Shown: positions 8,447-17,462 of the stretch, one piece after another
Numbering within the stretch: the first letter of the stretch is position 1
Layout of the letters: each line of letters opens with the position of its first letter
Assembly (NCBI RefSeq): GCF_002105535.1
Contig: NZ_CP015848.1
Location: forward strand, 806,907 to 870,906
DNA: 64,000 nucleotides
Source of the DNA: Magnetospirillum sp. ME-1
GTDB taxonomy: Bacteria; Pseudomonadota; Alphaproteobacteria; Rhodospirillales; Magnetospirillaceae
Direction: 5' to 3'
The notes under the pieces: generated by a model
Databases searched by the model: none
What the model was told of the DNA's origin: nothing
The model's input: only the letters and a program-made list of their open reading frames with translations
Position numbers and translations under genes: made by a program

Positions 8447-9236
8447 ACTTTGGAGTCTTGCCGCCTGCGGCGAGATACCCCAGCCCTTCCGCCACGACGG
8501 CATCAACGCGGCGGTGGCCCCGCCGGGGCCCCGTGGCGTGGTGGTGCGCCCGCCGGGCGACGGGCCCAGCGACCAAGCCCTGGTCCGCGCCATCGTCAAG
8601 CGCCTGACGGATCAGGATATCCCCGCCTCGACCCGCAGCGCCGCCAGCGGCAGCTGGGTGCTGGATGCCGCGACCGAGACCACCATCGCCGCCAAGACCC
8701 TGCGCTGGCGCCTGATCGCGCCCGATGGCGACACGCCGGCGGAATTCACCCAGACCATCCCCGCCGCGCTCTGGGACAAGGCCGGCCCGGCCACCATCGA
8801 CCGCCTGGCCGACGAACTGGTGGCCCGCTATGCCGGCGCCCTGCACGGCGAAGCGGCCGAGGCCGCCGCCCCGCCCCGCGTGCCCACCGTCAGGATCGAG
8901 AAGCTGGGCGGGCTGCCCGGCGATGGCGATGCCGCCCTGCCCAAGGCGCTGGGCAACGCGCTCCGGCGCCTGGGCCTGGTGCTGGCCGGGGCCGAGGCCG
9001 AACTGATCGTCAGGGGGCGCGTCGCCCTGGTGCCGGGCCGCGCCGGCGAGGAAGTCCTGGATGTCACCTGGATCGTGCTGGATGCGCGCACCGGCGAGGA
9101 ACTGGGCAAGGCCGCCCAGCAGGGCGCGCTGCCGAAAGGGCGGCTTTCCGGCCCCTGGGGGGCGTTGGCCGGCGATATCGCCGCCGGTGGAGCCGAGGGC
9201 ATCGCCGATATCATAGCCGCCATACCTCAGAAATAA
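8412..9236 (+). CDS. putative lipoprotein of unknown function
   Basis: The 274-residue protein starts with a hydrophobic signal and a lipobox (LAAC, Cys 19), so it should be an Lgt-modified lipoprotein. No named domain is recognised in the mature part, which is Ala- and Gly-rich. A segment near residue 30 ([20 protein letters not shown]) and two similar halves ([18 protein letters not shown] and [19 protein letters not shown]) suggest a duplicated beta-rich fold. Residues 2-12 are encoded by the right arm of the palindromic repeat. The frame stays open far upstream through pgeF, but only this ATG yields a signal peptide. No clear ribosome site was seen. Confidence 0.7.
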   Translation: MRSLVALLLGMTLWSLAACGEIPQPFRHDGINAAVAPPGPRGVVVRPPGDGPSDQALVRAIVKRLTDQDIPASTRSAASGSWVLDAATETTIAAKTLRWRLIAPDGDTPAEFTQTIPAALWDKAGPATIDRLADELVARYAGALHGEAAEAAAPPRVPTVRIEKLGGLPGDGDAALPKALGNALRRLGLVLAGAEAELIVRGRVALVPGRAGEEVLDVTWIVLDARTGEELGKAAQQGALPKGRLSGPWGALAGDIAAGGAEGIADIIAAIPQK

Positions 9237-9339
9237 TCGGCGGGTCATAGCCACCAGTTTACAGGGCGGGGGTCCGGCTGTTATACGGGTGCCGGTTTCA
9301 CGTCAGCGCGTCAGCCGCGCTAACCCGGCGGTATCCATC

Positions 9340-10272
9340 ATGAAAATCCTCGCCTGCAACAGCAACCGGCCCCTCGCGGAAGCGATCGCCGAATATCTCA
9401 CCATGTCCATCACCAAGGCGGTGATCCGCCGGTTCTCGGACAACGAGGTGTTCGTCGAAATTCACGAGAACGTGCGTGGCGAGGATGTCTTCGTCATCCA
9501 GTCCACCTGCTATCCCGCCAACGACAACCTGATGGAGCTGCTGGTCACGCTCGACGCCCTGCGCCGCGGGTCGGCCCGGCGCGTCACGGCGGTGATCCCC
9601 TATTTCGGCTATGCCCGCCAGGACCGCAAGTCGTCGCCCCGCTCGCCCATCTCGGCCAAGCTGGTGGCCAACCTGATCACCACCGCCGGTGCCGACCGCG
9701 TGGTGACGCTGGACCTCCATTCGGGCCAGATCCAGGGCTTCTTCGACATTCCCCTGGATAACCTCTATGCCGCCCCGGTGTTCACCAACGACATCCGCGC
9801 CCGCTACCAGGGCGACGACGTCATGGTGGTGTCGCCCGACGTGGGCGGCGTGGTGCGGGCGCGGGCCATCGCCAGCCGCATCGACGCCGATCTGGCCATC
9901 ATCGACAAGCGGCGCGAGCGCGCCGGCGTGTCCGAGGTGATGAACATCATCGGCGACGTCAAGGGCCGCCGCTGCATCATGGTCGACGACATCGTCGATT
10001 CCGCCGGCACGCTGTGCAACGCCGCCGAGGCGCTGATGAAGGCCGGCGCCGTGTCGGTGGCCGCCTTCGTCACCCACGGCGTGCTGTCGGGCAAGGCGGT
10101 GGAACGCGTCACCAACTCGCCGCTGGAAGAACTGGTGATCACCGATTCCATTCCCGCCACCGAGGCGGTGAAGACGGCCCGCAACATCCGCCAGGTCACC
10201 ATCGCCCCCCTGATGGCCGAGTCTATCTCGCGCATCAGCGAGGAGCGCTCGGTCTCCAGCCTGTTCGACTGA
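9340..10272 (+). CDS. prs: ribose-phosphate pyrophosphokinase (PRPP synthase)
   Basis: The 310-residue class I enzyme makes PRPP from ribose 5-phosphate and ATP for nucleotide, His and Trp synthesis. Visible motifs are [20 protein letters not shown], the flexible-loop region [33 protein letters not shown] and the PRPP-binding [12 protein letters not shown]. The start at 9340 fits the family N-terminus. An in-frame start at 9289 would add 17 unlike residues. The gene is monocistronic and followed by a palindromic repeat. Confidence 0.96.
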   Translation: MKILACNSNRPLAEAIAEYLTMSITKAVIRRFSDNEVFVEIHENVRGEDVFVIQSTCYPANDNLMELLVTLDALRRGSARRVTAVIPYFGYARQDRKSSPRSPISAKLVANLITTAGADRVVTLDLHSGQIQGFFDIPLDNLYAAPVFTNDIRARYQGDDVMVVSPDVGGVVRARAIASRIDADLAIIDKRRERAGVSEVMNIIGDVKGRRCIMVDDIVDSAGTLCNAAEALMKAGAVSVAAFVTHGVLSGKAVERVTNSPLEELVITDSIPATEAVKTARNIRQVTIAPLMAESISRISEERSVSSLFD

Positions 10273-10281
10273 TTGATCCGC

Positions 10282-10380
10282 GTCATGCCCGGACTTGATC
10301 CGGGCATCCACGCCCCTCCGCCAATCAGAAAGCCGGTTTGCGGCCTCCACCTGGATACGCGGGTCAAGCCCGCGCATGAC
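10282..10380. repeat. palindromic repeat element (GTCATGCCCGGACTTGATCC family)
   Basis: A dyad begins GTCATGCCCGGACTTGATCC (10282) and ends GGGTCAAGCCCGCGCATGAC (10380). Each arm is itself a hairpin (CCCGGACTTGATCCGGG; GCGGGTCAAGCCCGC). It lies between convergent prs and oxyR and may act as a bidirectional terminator. A second copy is at 52861-52918. Confidence 0.85.
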
Positions 10381-10391
10381 GGCGGAGATAT

Positions 10392-11285
10392 CTACCCCCC
10401 GAACAGGACCTTCCCCAGCAGGCGGAACTCGTCCTTCCTGGCGCTGGACTTGCGCCAGGCCAGGCCCAGCAGCCGCGCCCCGCCGCCGACCAGGGGCCGG
10501 GTGACCAGATCGGTGCCCGTCAGGATGCCCGCCTCCACCGCCAGCCGGGGCAGCAGGGTCACCCCCATGCCGGTGGCCACCATCTGCACCAGGGTGCCGA
10601 GCGAGGTTCCCAGCATGCCCTCGCCCCGCCTGGGTGCCGGCAGGGAGCAGGCGGCCAGGGCGTGGTCGCGCAGGCAATGCCCCTCCTCCAGCAACAGCAG
10701 ATCGGCAGCGGCCAGATCGGCGCTGCCGACGCTGTCCCGGGCCGCCAGCGGATGGCCGGGGGGACAGGCCAGGACGAAGGGATCGGTGAACAGCGCCTCC
10801 ATCTCCATCTCGGGGGCGTCGTAGGGCAGGGCGAGAACCGCCGCATCCAGTTCGCCGGACGTCAGGCGCTCCAGCAGCCTTGCCGTCAGATCCTCGCGCA
10901 GGATGAGCTTCAGGTCGGGATAGAGACGGCGCAGCCCCGGCAGGGCGCGGGGCAGCAGGAACGGCGCGATGGTGGGAATCACCCCCAGGCGCAGCCGGCC
11001 GCACAGCGGCTTGCCGTGGGCGCGGGCCAGATCGGCGATGTCCTCGGCGCCCCGCAGCAATTCGCGCCCCCGTGCCGCCACCTCCTCGCCCAAAGGCGTC
11101 ATCAGCACCTTGCGCTTGGTGCGTTCCACCAAGGTGACGCCCAGCAGGTTTTCCAGTTCCTGCAATCCCGCCGACAGGGTGCTCTGGGTGGCAAGACAAG
11201 CCTCGGCCGCCCGGCCGAAATGGCGGTGCTCGTCCAGCGCCACCAGATAGCGCAATTGCCGAAGCGTCGGCAGATAGGACGACAT
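10392..11285 (-). CDS. oxyR: LysR-type peroxide sensor OxyR
   Basis: The 297-residue regulator has an N-terminal winged helix-turn-helix (LRQLRYLVALDEHRHFGRAA, then TQSTLSAGLQELENLLG) and a LysR substrate domain. Two Cys nine residues apart in EEGHCLRDHALAACS match the redox pair C199/C208 of E. coli OxyR and its GHCLRD context. That identifies it as OxyR rather than a generic LysR protein. Oxidised OxyR activates peroxide defence genes. It is translated after an MlaF-like ATPase gene, with a one-base overlap (TGATG). No catalase or peroxiredoxin gene is adjacent. Confidence 0.9.
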   Translation of the reverse strand: MSSYLPTLRQLRYLVALDEHRHFGRAAEACLATQSTLSAGLQELENLLGVTLVERTKRKVLMTPLGEEVAARGRELLRGAEDIADLARAHGKPLCGRLRLGVIPTIAPFLLPRALPGLRRLYPDLKLILREDLTARLLERLTSGELDAAVLALPYDAPEMEMEALFTDPFVLACPPGHPLAARDSVGSADLAAADLLLLEEGHCLRDHALAACSLPAPRRGEGMLGTSLGTLVQMVATGMGVTLLPRLAVEAGILTGTDLVTRPLVGGGARLLGLAWRKSSARKDEFRLLGKVLFGG

Positions 11286-12103
11286 CAGCCGTGATCCCGC
11301 TGGTGCAGCACCGGCATCAGTTCGAAATAGGGGCGGATGATGGGGGAGTCCGAGGCCTCGAAATCCTCGAACGGCCCGTCGAACGACACCCGGCCCTCGT
11401 GCAGCATCACCACCCGGGGCCGCAGCCGGTAAAGCAGATCCTTGTCGTGGGTGACCACGATGGTGGTCCGCGCCACGCCGTCCCGCTCGTCCACATGGGT
11501 GGACAGCAGCAGGTCCTGTATCTGCGAGGCGGTGACCGGGTCCAGGCCGGTGGTGGGCTCGTCGAAGAACATGCAGCGGGGCTCCATGGCCAGCGCGCGG
11601 GCGATGGCGATGCGCTTGGCCATGCCGCCCGACAGGGATTCCACCCTTCCGGCCAGAAACTCGGGGCTGCCGGGCAGCCCCACCGCCGCCAGGACCCGCT
11701 GCGCCACCTGCTCGATGTCGCCCTGACCCATATGGCCGACCTCTTCCAGCCACAGGCCGATATTGTCCAGCACCGAGCCCGAGAACAGGGCGTTGCGCTG
11801 GAACACCACGCCCCAATGGACGTGGATGTCGGCCATGCGGTCGGCGTCGAGAAGGGCGAGGTCGAGCAGGGTGCCGTCGTTCCGTTCGGGATCGGCCACC
11901 AGCACGCGGCCGCCATCGGGCTGCATCAGGCCGAGAATATGGTTGAGCAGCACGCTCTTGCCGCAGCCCGACCCCCCCACCACCGCCACGAAGGCGCCCG
12001 ATTGGATGTCGAGATCGACACCGCGCAGCACCTGATGGCCGTCGAAGGCCTTGGTCAGGCCCTCGATGCGGATTTCCACCGGTTCGGTCGTCGGATCGCT
12101 CAT
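11285..12103 (-). CDS. MlaF-like ABC transporter ATP-binding protein
   Basis: The 272-residue ATPase has Walker A GGSGCGKSVLLNH, a signature LSGGMAKRIAIARAL, Walker B CMFFDEPTTGLDP and an H-loop VVTHD. The LSGGM(A/R)KR form and the early GLTKAFDGHQVLRGVDL are typical of MlaF/Ttg2A, the ATPase that drives phospholipid transport between the two membranes. Here no mlaE, mlaD or other Mla gene is adjacent; mlaA-mlaC sits 30 kb away at 41.5-43.0 kb. The start at 12103 was chosen because the long upstream extension of the frame lies in antisense of asd. Confidence 0.85.
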   Translation of the reverse strand: MSDPTTEPVEIRIEGLTKAFDGHQVLRGVDLDIQSGAFVAVVGGSGCGKSVLLNHILGLMQPDGGRVLVADPERNDGTLLDLALLDADRMADIHVHWGVVFQRNALFSGSVLDNIGLWLEEVGHMGQGDIEQVAQRVLAAVGLPGSPEFLAGRVESLSGGMAKRIAIARALAMEPRCMFFDEPTTGLDPVTASQIQDLLLSTHVDERDGVARTTIVVTHDKDLLYRLRPRVVMLHEGRVSFDGPFEDFEASDSPIIRPYFELMPVLHQRDHG

Positions 12104-12130
12104 GACGACAGGATAGACCGCCTGCCCCCA

Positions 12131-12160
12131 AAAGCAAACGGCCACCCCACGGGGTGGCCG
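12131..12160 (-). terminator. intrinsic terminator of asd
   Basis: On the minus strand a 10-bp stem, CGGCCACCCC with GGGGTGGCCG (12139-12160), is followed by TTTGCTTTT. It lies 24 bp past the asd stop codon. Confidence 0.85.
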
Positions 12161-12183
12161 CTCGTCGCATATTCCTGGGAGAA

Positions 12184-13203
12184 TTACTTCTTCAGGTGGT
12201 CGCGGATCAGCACCTCGGCGATCTGCACGGCGTTCAGGGCCGCGCCCTTCCTGAGGTTGTCGGCGACGCACCAGAAGGACAGGCCGTTCTTGACGGTGGG
12301 GTCCTTGCGGATGCGGCTGACATAGACCGGGTCCTCGCCCGAGGTCTCGAGCGGGGTGATGTAGCCGCCGGGCTCGCGGGTATCGAGCACCACGACGCCT
12401 TCGGCCGCCGACAGGGCCTTGGTGGCCTCCTCGACGCTGACCGGACGCTCGAATTCCACGTTGATGGATTCCGAGTGGCTGACGAACACCGGCACGCGCA
12501 CGCAGGTGGCGTTCACGGCGATATCGGGGTCGAGGATCTTGTGGGTCTCCACCACCATCTTCCACTCTTCCTTGGTCGAGCCGTCTTCCATGAAGACGTC
12601 GATCTGGGGAATGAGGTTGAAGGCGATCTGCTTGGCGAACTTCTGCGGCTTGACCGCGTCATGGACCAGCACGCCCTTGGTCTGGTCGTAAAGCTCGTCC
12701 ATGCCTTCCTTGCCGGCGCCCGACACCGACTGGTAGGTGGAGACCACCACGCGCTTGATCTTGCCCAGCTTGTGCAGCGGCTTCAGCGCCACCACCATCT
12801 GGATGGTCGAGCAATTGGGGTTGGCGATGATGCCGCGCTTCTTGTACTGGGCGATGGCTTCCGGATTGACCTCGGGCACCACCAGCGGCACGTCGGGGTC
12901 CATGCGGAAATGCGACGTGTTGTCGATCACCACGGCTCCGGCCGCGGCGGCGCGCGGGGAATGGATGGCCGAGACCTTGGCGCCCGGCGACGACAGGGCG
13001 ATATCGATGCCCTTGAAGTCGAAGGTGGCCAGGTCCTTGCACTTCAGGATCTTGTCGTCGCCGAACGAAACCTCGCGCCCGACCGAGCGCTCGGAGGCCA
13101 GGGCCACCACCTCGTCGGCCGGGAACTTGCGGTCCGCCAGGATTTGAAGCATCGCCCGGCCCACATTGCCGGTAGCGCCGATCACAGCAACCTTGTAACC
13201 CAT
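12184..13203 (-). CDS. asd: aspartate-semialdehyde dehydrogenase
   Basis: The 339-residue enzyme reduces aspartyl phosphate to aspartate semialdehyde for Lys/diaminopimelate, Thr and Met synthesis. It begins with the NADP motif VAVIGATGNVGRAML and has the active-site Cys in NPNCSTIQMV. Further motifs are VVSTYQSVSGAGKEGMDEL, RVPVFVSHSES near the end and the final NLRKGAALNAVQIAE. It is a single gene between two strong terminators. Confidence 0.97.
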   Translation of the reverse strand: MGYKVAVIGATGNVGRAMLQILADRKFPADEVVALASERSVGREVSFGDDKILKCKDLATFDFKGIDIALSSPGAKVSAIHSPRAAAAGAVVIDNTSHFRMDPDVPLVVPEVNPEAIAQYKKRGIIANPNCSTIQMVVALKPLHKLGKIKRVVVSTYQSVSGAGKEGMDELYDQTKGVLVHDAVKPQKFAKQIAFNLIPQIDVFMEDGSTKEEWKMVVETHKILDPDIAVNATCVRVPVFVSHSESINVEFERPVSVEEATKALSAAEGVVVLDTREPGGYITPLETSGEDPVYVSRIRKDPTVKNGLSFWCVADNLRKGAALNAVQIAEVLIRDHLKK

Positions 13204-13260
13204 CTTGTCCTCTCCGTTTTCCTAAGCCCTTGGTTCCCAGGCGCCTGATCGTGATGCGAA

Positions 13261-13292
13261 AAGGCCCGCGGGAAGCTTTCCGCGGGCCTTTT
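13261..13292 (-). terminator. strong bidirectional intrinsic terminator
   Basis: An 11-bp stem (13261-13271 with 13280-13290) has T runs on both strands. Leftward it would end the chemoreceptor transcript and the small ORF at 13320. It isolates asd from them. Confidence 0.85.
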
Positions 13293-13319
13293 TCGTGCAA
13301 TCGTGACGAACCGGCCCGC

Positions 13320-13421
13320 TCAAGCGGTCTTGGTGGTGCCGGTTTTGGTAGTGACGAAGGCCGCCGCCGAGGCGAAGCCCCGGACGCGGAATGCGTTTGC
13401 CTTGGACAAGCAGACGAACAT
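13320..13421 (-). CDS. possible 33-residue small protein
   Basis: A short frame begins at ATG 13421, preceded by GGAGG (13427-13431) at a good distance of five bases. It ends 28 bp before a strong terminator. The peptide starts MFVCLSKANAF and ends with a Thr/Lys-rich tail (TTKTGTTKTA). It shows no domain and only a short hydrophobic stretch. It lies 73 bp past the chemoreceptor gene on the same strand. The ribosome site and terminator support a real small gene or a leader peptide; length and lack of homology keep confidence low. Confidence 0.4.
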   Translation of the reverse strand: MFVCLSKANAFRVRGFASAAAFVTTKTGTTKTA

Positions 13422-13494
13422 GGTTTCCTCCATCGGAGGCGTAGCTTTAACGGAAGCCCGTCCGGCACGCAAGGGGAAAGGAAATGCCCGCCCC

Positions 13495-14805
13495 CTACGC
13501 CCCCTTGATCCCCGAGCACACCCGCGAGACGAAGGCATCGATGTCGTCGTTCATGCTGACCGTGCGGCTGGCCAGATCGCCGGCGGCGACCAGCACCTGG
13601 CCGGCGGCGTCGGTGGCGGTTCCGGCGGTGGACGCCACCTCGCCGATGGTGTCGGCCACCGTCTGCACGTCGGCGGCCACGGTGCGGATGGAGCGGCTCA
13701 TCTCGGCCACCGCCGCGCTCTGCTGCTCGGTGGTGGCGGCGATGCCGGTGGCGTTGTCGTTGATCTCGCGGATCTTGCCGGCGATGTTGCGCACCGCGTC
13801 CACCGCCTGACCGGTGGCATGGCGCATGCCGTCGATCTGGCTGGAGATTTCGTCGGTGGCGCGCGCCGTCTGGTTGGCCAGATGCTTGACCTCGTTGGCG
13901 ACGACGGCGAAGCCCTTGCCCGCCTCGCCGGCGCGGGCAGCCTCGATGGTGGCGTTCAAGGCCAGCAGGTTGGTCTGGCTGGCGATCTCGGTGATCAGGT
14001 TGACCACCTCGCCGATCTTCTGCGCCGCCGAATTCAGGCCGTTGATGGCCTCGTCGGTCTCGGTGGCGACCCTCACCGTCTCCTGCGCCATGCGCGCCGA
14101 ATTCTGGATGCGCTCGGCCACGTCGCGGATGCCCGACGACACCTGCTCGGCGGCGGCGGCCACCGCCTCCACATGGGTGTAGGCGTCCTCGGCGGCGCCG
14201 GCCACCCGGGTGGATTGCTCGCTGGTCTGGGACGCGATGTCGGACATCTGCTGGGCGGTGGCTTCCAGCTCGGTGGCGGTGGCGGCCACCACTCCGGTGA
14301 CATGCTTGATGGTGTTGCCCACGCCGGTGGCCTCGGCGCTGAAGGCCTGGGCGCGCTTTTCCATCTCGGACAGCGCCTTGTTGATCAGGCGGGCGTGGTC
14401 GGCGAACTCGCCCACCAGGCCGTCGGTGAGGATATGGCGGAAATAGCGGCCCTCGGAGGTGAGCGCCATGGCGGCGTCGGCCTCCTTGGTGAACACTTCG
14501 GTAAGGTCGAGCAGGCGGTTGATGGACTTGTCCAGCTGCCCCAGCACGCCGCCCTCGGTGATGCCGACCACGCGCACGTCCAGGCGGCCGGCTCCGGCCT
14601 CGGCCAGGATCTCGCAAGCCCGGTTGACGCTGTTGCGCGCCGTGTTGACGTAATACAGCACGGCCAGAGCGCCCATCGCCGCCAGTGCCATGGCACCGGC
14701 ATCTTGCAGCGCGCCGCGGCTGGAGGCGATCACCGCGCCGATGCCGCACAGCAGCGCCGCCAGGATGGCGGCGGCCAGAGCCCTAGAGAGAGAAGACGAA
14801 TTCAT
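13495..14805 (-). CDS. methyl-accepting chemotaxis protein lacking a sensory domain (CetA-like)
   Basis: The 436-residue protein has two membrane segments near the N-terminus (about residues 7-28 and 36-54) with fewer than ten residues between them, so there is no periplasmic ligand domain. A HAMP-like linker follows, then a long helical signalling domain with the conserved hairpin tip ([20 protein letters not shown], then [15 protein letters not shown]). No CheR-binding pentapeptide is seen at the C-terminus. The start at 14805 lies inside the end of the upstream PAS gene (23-nt overlap) and has GGAG upstream. Pairing with an Aer-like PAS protein suggests a bipartite energy-taxis receptor. 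Confidence 0.92.
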   Translation of the reverse strand: MNSSSLSRALAAAILAALLCGIGAVIASSRGALQDAGAMALAAMGALAVLYYVNTARNSVNRACEILAEAGAGRLDVRVVGITEGGVLGQLDKSINRLLDLTEVFTKEADAAMALTSEGRYFRHILTDGLVGEFADHARLINKALSEMEKRAQAFSAEATGVGNTIKHVTGVVAATATELEATAQQMSDIASQTSEQSTRVAGAAEDAYTHVEAVAAAAEQVSSGIRDVAERIQNSARMAQETVRVATETDEAINGLNSAAQKIGEVVNLITEIASQTNLLALNATIEAARAGEAGKGFAVVANEVKHLANQTARATDEISSQIDGMRHATGQAVDAVRNIAGKIREINDNATGIAATTEQQSAAVAEMSRSIRTVAADVQTVADTIGEVASTAGTATDAAGQVLVAAGDLASRTVSMNDDIDAFVSRVCSGIKGA

Positions 14806-15307
14806 CGTAGGGCACTCCCGCGCCTTGCAGTTTGGCAACCACGGCCTGGAAGGCCGCCTCCATGCCCACCTTGCGGTCGGCGTGGCCGTTCTCGATGGCG
14901 AGCAGTTCCTGGTACAGCGCCTCGGCCTTGGCCACGGCCTCGCGCCGGGGCGACCGGCGGTTGGAATGGTAGCTGACGATCTTGCCCGACTTGTCGAAGG
15001 TGGGCGTCACATGGGCCAGCACCCAGTAATGGTCGCCGTTCTTCGAGCGGTTCTTGACGTAGGCGAAGATTTCCTTGCCCGCCTCGATGGTGTCCCACAG
15101 CAGTTTGAAGACGCAGCGCGGCATGTCGGGATGGCGGATGATGCTGTGCGGCTGGTTGAGGATCTCGCCCTCGGAAAAGCCGGCCATCCGCAAAAAGACC
15201 TCGTTGGCGTAGATGATCCGCCCCTTGGTGTCGGTCTTGCTGACGATGATCTCGTCAGCACCGAACGTGCGCTCCACCCCGGACAAGTACACACCAGGAC
15301 GCGACAT
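14783..15307 (-). CDS. Aer-like PAS-domain protein (CetB-like redox sensor)
   Basis: The 174-residue soluble protein is little more than a PAS domain (about residues 20-125) with a helical tail. It keeps Aer-type landmarks: [18 protein letters not shown], the RHPDMP motif and [17 protein letters not shown]. In E. coli Aer these regions bind FAD and report the redox state of the respiratory chain. There is no membrane segment or signalling hairpin, so the signal must pass to another protein, most simply the overlapping MCP. The start at 15307 was chosen as the first Met with a PAS-family N-terminus. A start at 15436 would add 43 unlike residues. Confidence 0.85.
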   Translation of the reverse strand: MSRPGVYLSGVERTFGADEIIVSKTDTKGRIIYANEVFLRMAGFSEGEILNQPHSIIRHPDMPRCVFKLLWDTIEAGKEIFAYVKNRSKNGDHYWVLAHVTPTFDKSGKIVSYHSNRRSPRREAVAKAEALYQELLAIENGHADRKVGMEAAFQAVVAKLQGAGVPYDEFVFSL

Positions 15308-15720
15308 GACGTTTCCCCGCACAAGCAGAAACCGGGTAGCTACCCGCCCAATCCAATTCAGCCCCTTTCCAAGAGGCTCTTCCAGAGTGGAGACTACACC
15401 ATATCCATTTGGAAATGATGAAGAAGGATGTATCAAATTGTGTCTGTATTGGAGATGGACGGAGTCATTACCCTACGAAGTCAGTCGCTAGATGGACCCA
15501 TTGTACGAGGCCTTGACTTATCCTGGCGCCTTTCCCTGCTATTCGAAGGTCATACCACTTATTCCTTTGGGATAAGCACGCCTTACCTGAAAATGATTCA
15601 TTCTATAATTTTTAATTATTAAAATTATTAGTGTCTGCCGCCATTACATTTCCTTATGCTGGCGGGCGGCGGCGGCCTATGCTCCCGCCGCCTTGAACGA
15701 CTGAGCCGCGGGATCGGGGA
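15308..15720. other. AT-richer intergenic region with divergent promoters
   Basis: This 413-bp gap separates the leftward PAS gene from rightward rlmJ. Its GC content is visibly lower than its neighbours, and 15590-15635 is mostly A and T, a likely promoter region. Short frames exist (for example 15428-15622 on the plus strand), but no ribosome site or homology supports them. No RNA gene was recognised. Confidence 0.5.
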
Positions 15721-16572
15721 ATGAATTATCGCCACGCCTATCATGCCGGAAACTTCGCCGACGTGATGAAGCACGCCACCCTGGCCCTGGCCATCGCGGC
15801 GTTGAAACGCAAGGACACGCCGTTTTTCGCGCTCGACACCCATGCCGGTATCGGCGCCTACGATCTCGAGGCCCCCCAGGCCGACAAGACCGGAGAGTAC
15901 CTGAACGGCATCGCGCGGGTGCTGGACGCCCCGGACCCGCCCGCCGAGCTGGAGCCCTATCTGGCGGTGGTGCGGTCGTGGAACGCCGGCGGCGCCCTGC
16001 GCCGCTATCCCGGCTCGCCCGAGCTGGCGCGCGGCCTGATGCGCCCCCAGGACCGCATGGCCCTGGTGGAACTGCATCCCGAGGATTTCGAGACGCTGCG
16101 AGCCCGCTTCCACGGCGACCGCCGGGTGGGCGTCCACCATCTGGACGGCTACACCGCCGCCAAGGGCCTGCTGCCGCCGGCCGAGCGGCGGGGGCTGGTG
16201 CTGATGGACCCGCCCTTCGAGGTGAAGAACGAGTTCGAGCGCCTGCTGGCGGCACTGCGCCGCGCCCGCAAGCTGTGGCCCACCGGCATCTACATGGTCT
16301 GGTACCCCATCAAGGGCCGCGAGCCGGTGGACGCCTTCCTGCAGGCCATCATCGACCAGGGCGGGCCGGAGGCCATGGCGGTCGAGATGCTGCTGCGCCC
16401 GGCCACCGACCCGTTCAAGCTCAACGGCAGCGGCCTCCTGGTCATCAATCCGCCCTGGCAGTTGCAGGACAATCTGGAGCGCATCCTTCCCTGGCTGACC
16501 GGCCTGATGGCGCCGGGCACCGGCTCTTGGGACATCCGCCAGCTGATCGCCGAGACGGCCATCGGGCCGTAA
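15721..16572 (+). CDS. rlmJ: 23S rRNA (adenine(2030)-N6)-methyltransferase
   Basis: The 283-residue protein starts MNYRHAYHAGNFADVMKHA, the signature RlmJ N-terminus. It has the SAM-site region FFALDTHAGIGAYDL and the N6-adenine catalytic motif DPPFE. Near the C-terminus the NGSGLLVINPPWQL segment is also typical. RlmJ methylates A2030 of 23S rRNA. The gene is monocistronic and is followed by a hairpin. Confidence 0.95.
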   Translation: MNYRHAYHAGNFADVMKHATLALAIAALKRKDTPFFALDTHAGIGAYDLEAPQADKTGEYLNGIARVLDAPDPPAELEPYLAVVRSWNAGGALRRYPGSPELARGLMRPQDRMALVELHPEDFETLRARFHGDRRVGVHHLDGYTAAKGLLPPAERRGLVLMDPPFEVKNEFERLLAALRRARKLWPTGIYMVWYPIKGREPVDAFLQAIIDQGGPEAMAVEMLLRPATDPFKLNGSGLLVINPPWQLQDNLERILPWLTGLMAPGTGSWDIRQLIAETAIGP

Positions 16573-16577
16573 GACCA

Positions 16578-16609
16578 GATCCCAGTGATCGCAACCGATC
16601 ACCGGGATC
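16578..16609 (+). terminator. hairpin after rlmJ
   Basis: A 14-bp stem with one mismatch (16578-16591 and 16596-16609) closes a CAAC loop. No T run follows, so it may be a weak or factor-dependent terminator or only an RNA-stabilising hairpin. Confidence 0.45.
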
Positions 16610-16816
16610 GCCCTCAATCGGCGGGCGGGCGCTGTGCGCCCTTGCCTCCCGCCGCATAAGCGGCGCGGCCCTTCGAGCCTGAGCAAATTCCGATGCTGCA
16701 GTGCAAAACTGCAACACTCGTGGAAAATCAGTGCCGAAGATCGCCTTAGGGCCTTCCCCAGCCCCCGATGCGCGCCTATATCTTTCCAAAGCGATCCAGC
16801 TTTTCAGATTTCGACC

Positions 16817-17458
16817 ATGACCTCCGCCCGCGCCATCCTCGCCGCCGTTCTGGTGCTGCCCCTGTGGGCGGCGGGCGCGGCGGATTCGGCGGAGCTGTCG
16901 CCCGGCCCCCGGCTGGTTCCCGGCGGCGGCGCGGCCCGCGCGGGTACCCCCGCCTTCAGCCCGGGCGAAACCCGTTTGCCCCTGGTCTCGGCCGGAAATC
17001 TGTCGGCCGGCGCCGTATCGGCTCCGTCGACGGGCCTGAACGGATCGCCCCTGCCCTTCGGCATTCCCGGCGCCCCCCTGGCGGTGGGTGGCTATGTGGC
17101 CTATGGCAACGGGTCTTCCCAGCTGAGTTCCTCGCTGCGCAGCGATGGTGTCACCAGCGGCGCCAACGTCTCGGCCTCGTGGGGCAACGACAGCAAGGCC
17201 GAGCTCAGCCTGGGCGTCAACCGTTCCGATTGGGGCCGCATCAGCCCCAATTCCCAGCACCCCACCCTGTCCCTGGCCGATCCCTATCGCGGCACGCCCA
17301 ATGGCGGCGTCAGCGACGTGAACATGTCGCTCAGCCTGACCCATCAGGTCAGCCCGTCATTCAGCGTCGGTGGCATGGCCGGCGCCAACCGGGTCAGCGG
17401 CACGGAATCCGCCGGAACCGGCCTGTCGGTCGGCGCCGGCCTGGGCTACCGCTTCTAA
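16817..17458 (+). CDS. probable outer-membrane protein of unknown function
   Basis: The 213-residue protein has a Sec signal peptide (hydrophobic core ending near AAGAADSA). A Pro/Gly/Ala-rich stretch is followed from about residue 90 by alternating polar and hydrophobic segments that read as amphipathic beta strands (VGGYVAYGNGSSQLSSSL; VNMSLSLTHQVSPSFSVGG). It ends in GLGYRF, with the terminal Phe common in outer-membrane barrels. About 110 residues would make only a small barrel. The start at 16817 was chosen because it begins the signal peptide. No family is recognised. It converges on the next gene with four bases between. Confidence 0.6.
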   Translation: MTSARAILAAVLVLPLWAAGAADSAELSPGPRLVPGGGAARAGTPAFSPGETRLPLVSAGNLSAGAVSAPSTGLNGSPLPFGIPGAPLAVGGYVAYGNGSSQLSSSLRSDGVTSGANVSASWGNDSKAELSLGVNRSDWGRISPNSQHPTLSLADPYRGTPNGGVSDVNMSLSLTHQVSPSFSVGGMAGANRVSGTESAGTGLSVGAGLGYRF

Positions 17459-17462
17459 CCCC

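Noticed and set aside
15428-15622. 64-codon frame in the AT-richer gap
   Set aside because: It has no ribosome site, no domain and weak codon bias. The region reads better as a promoter region.
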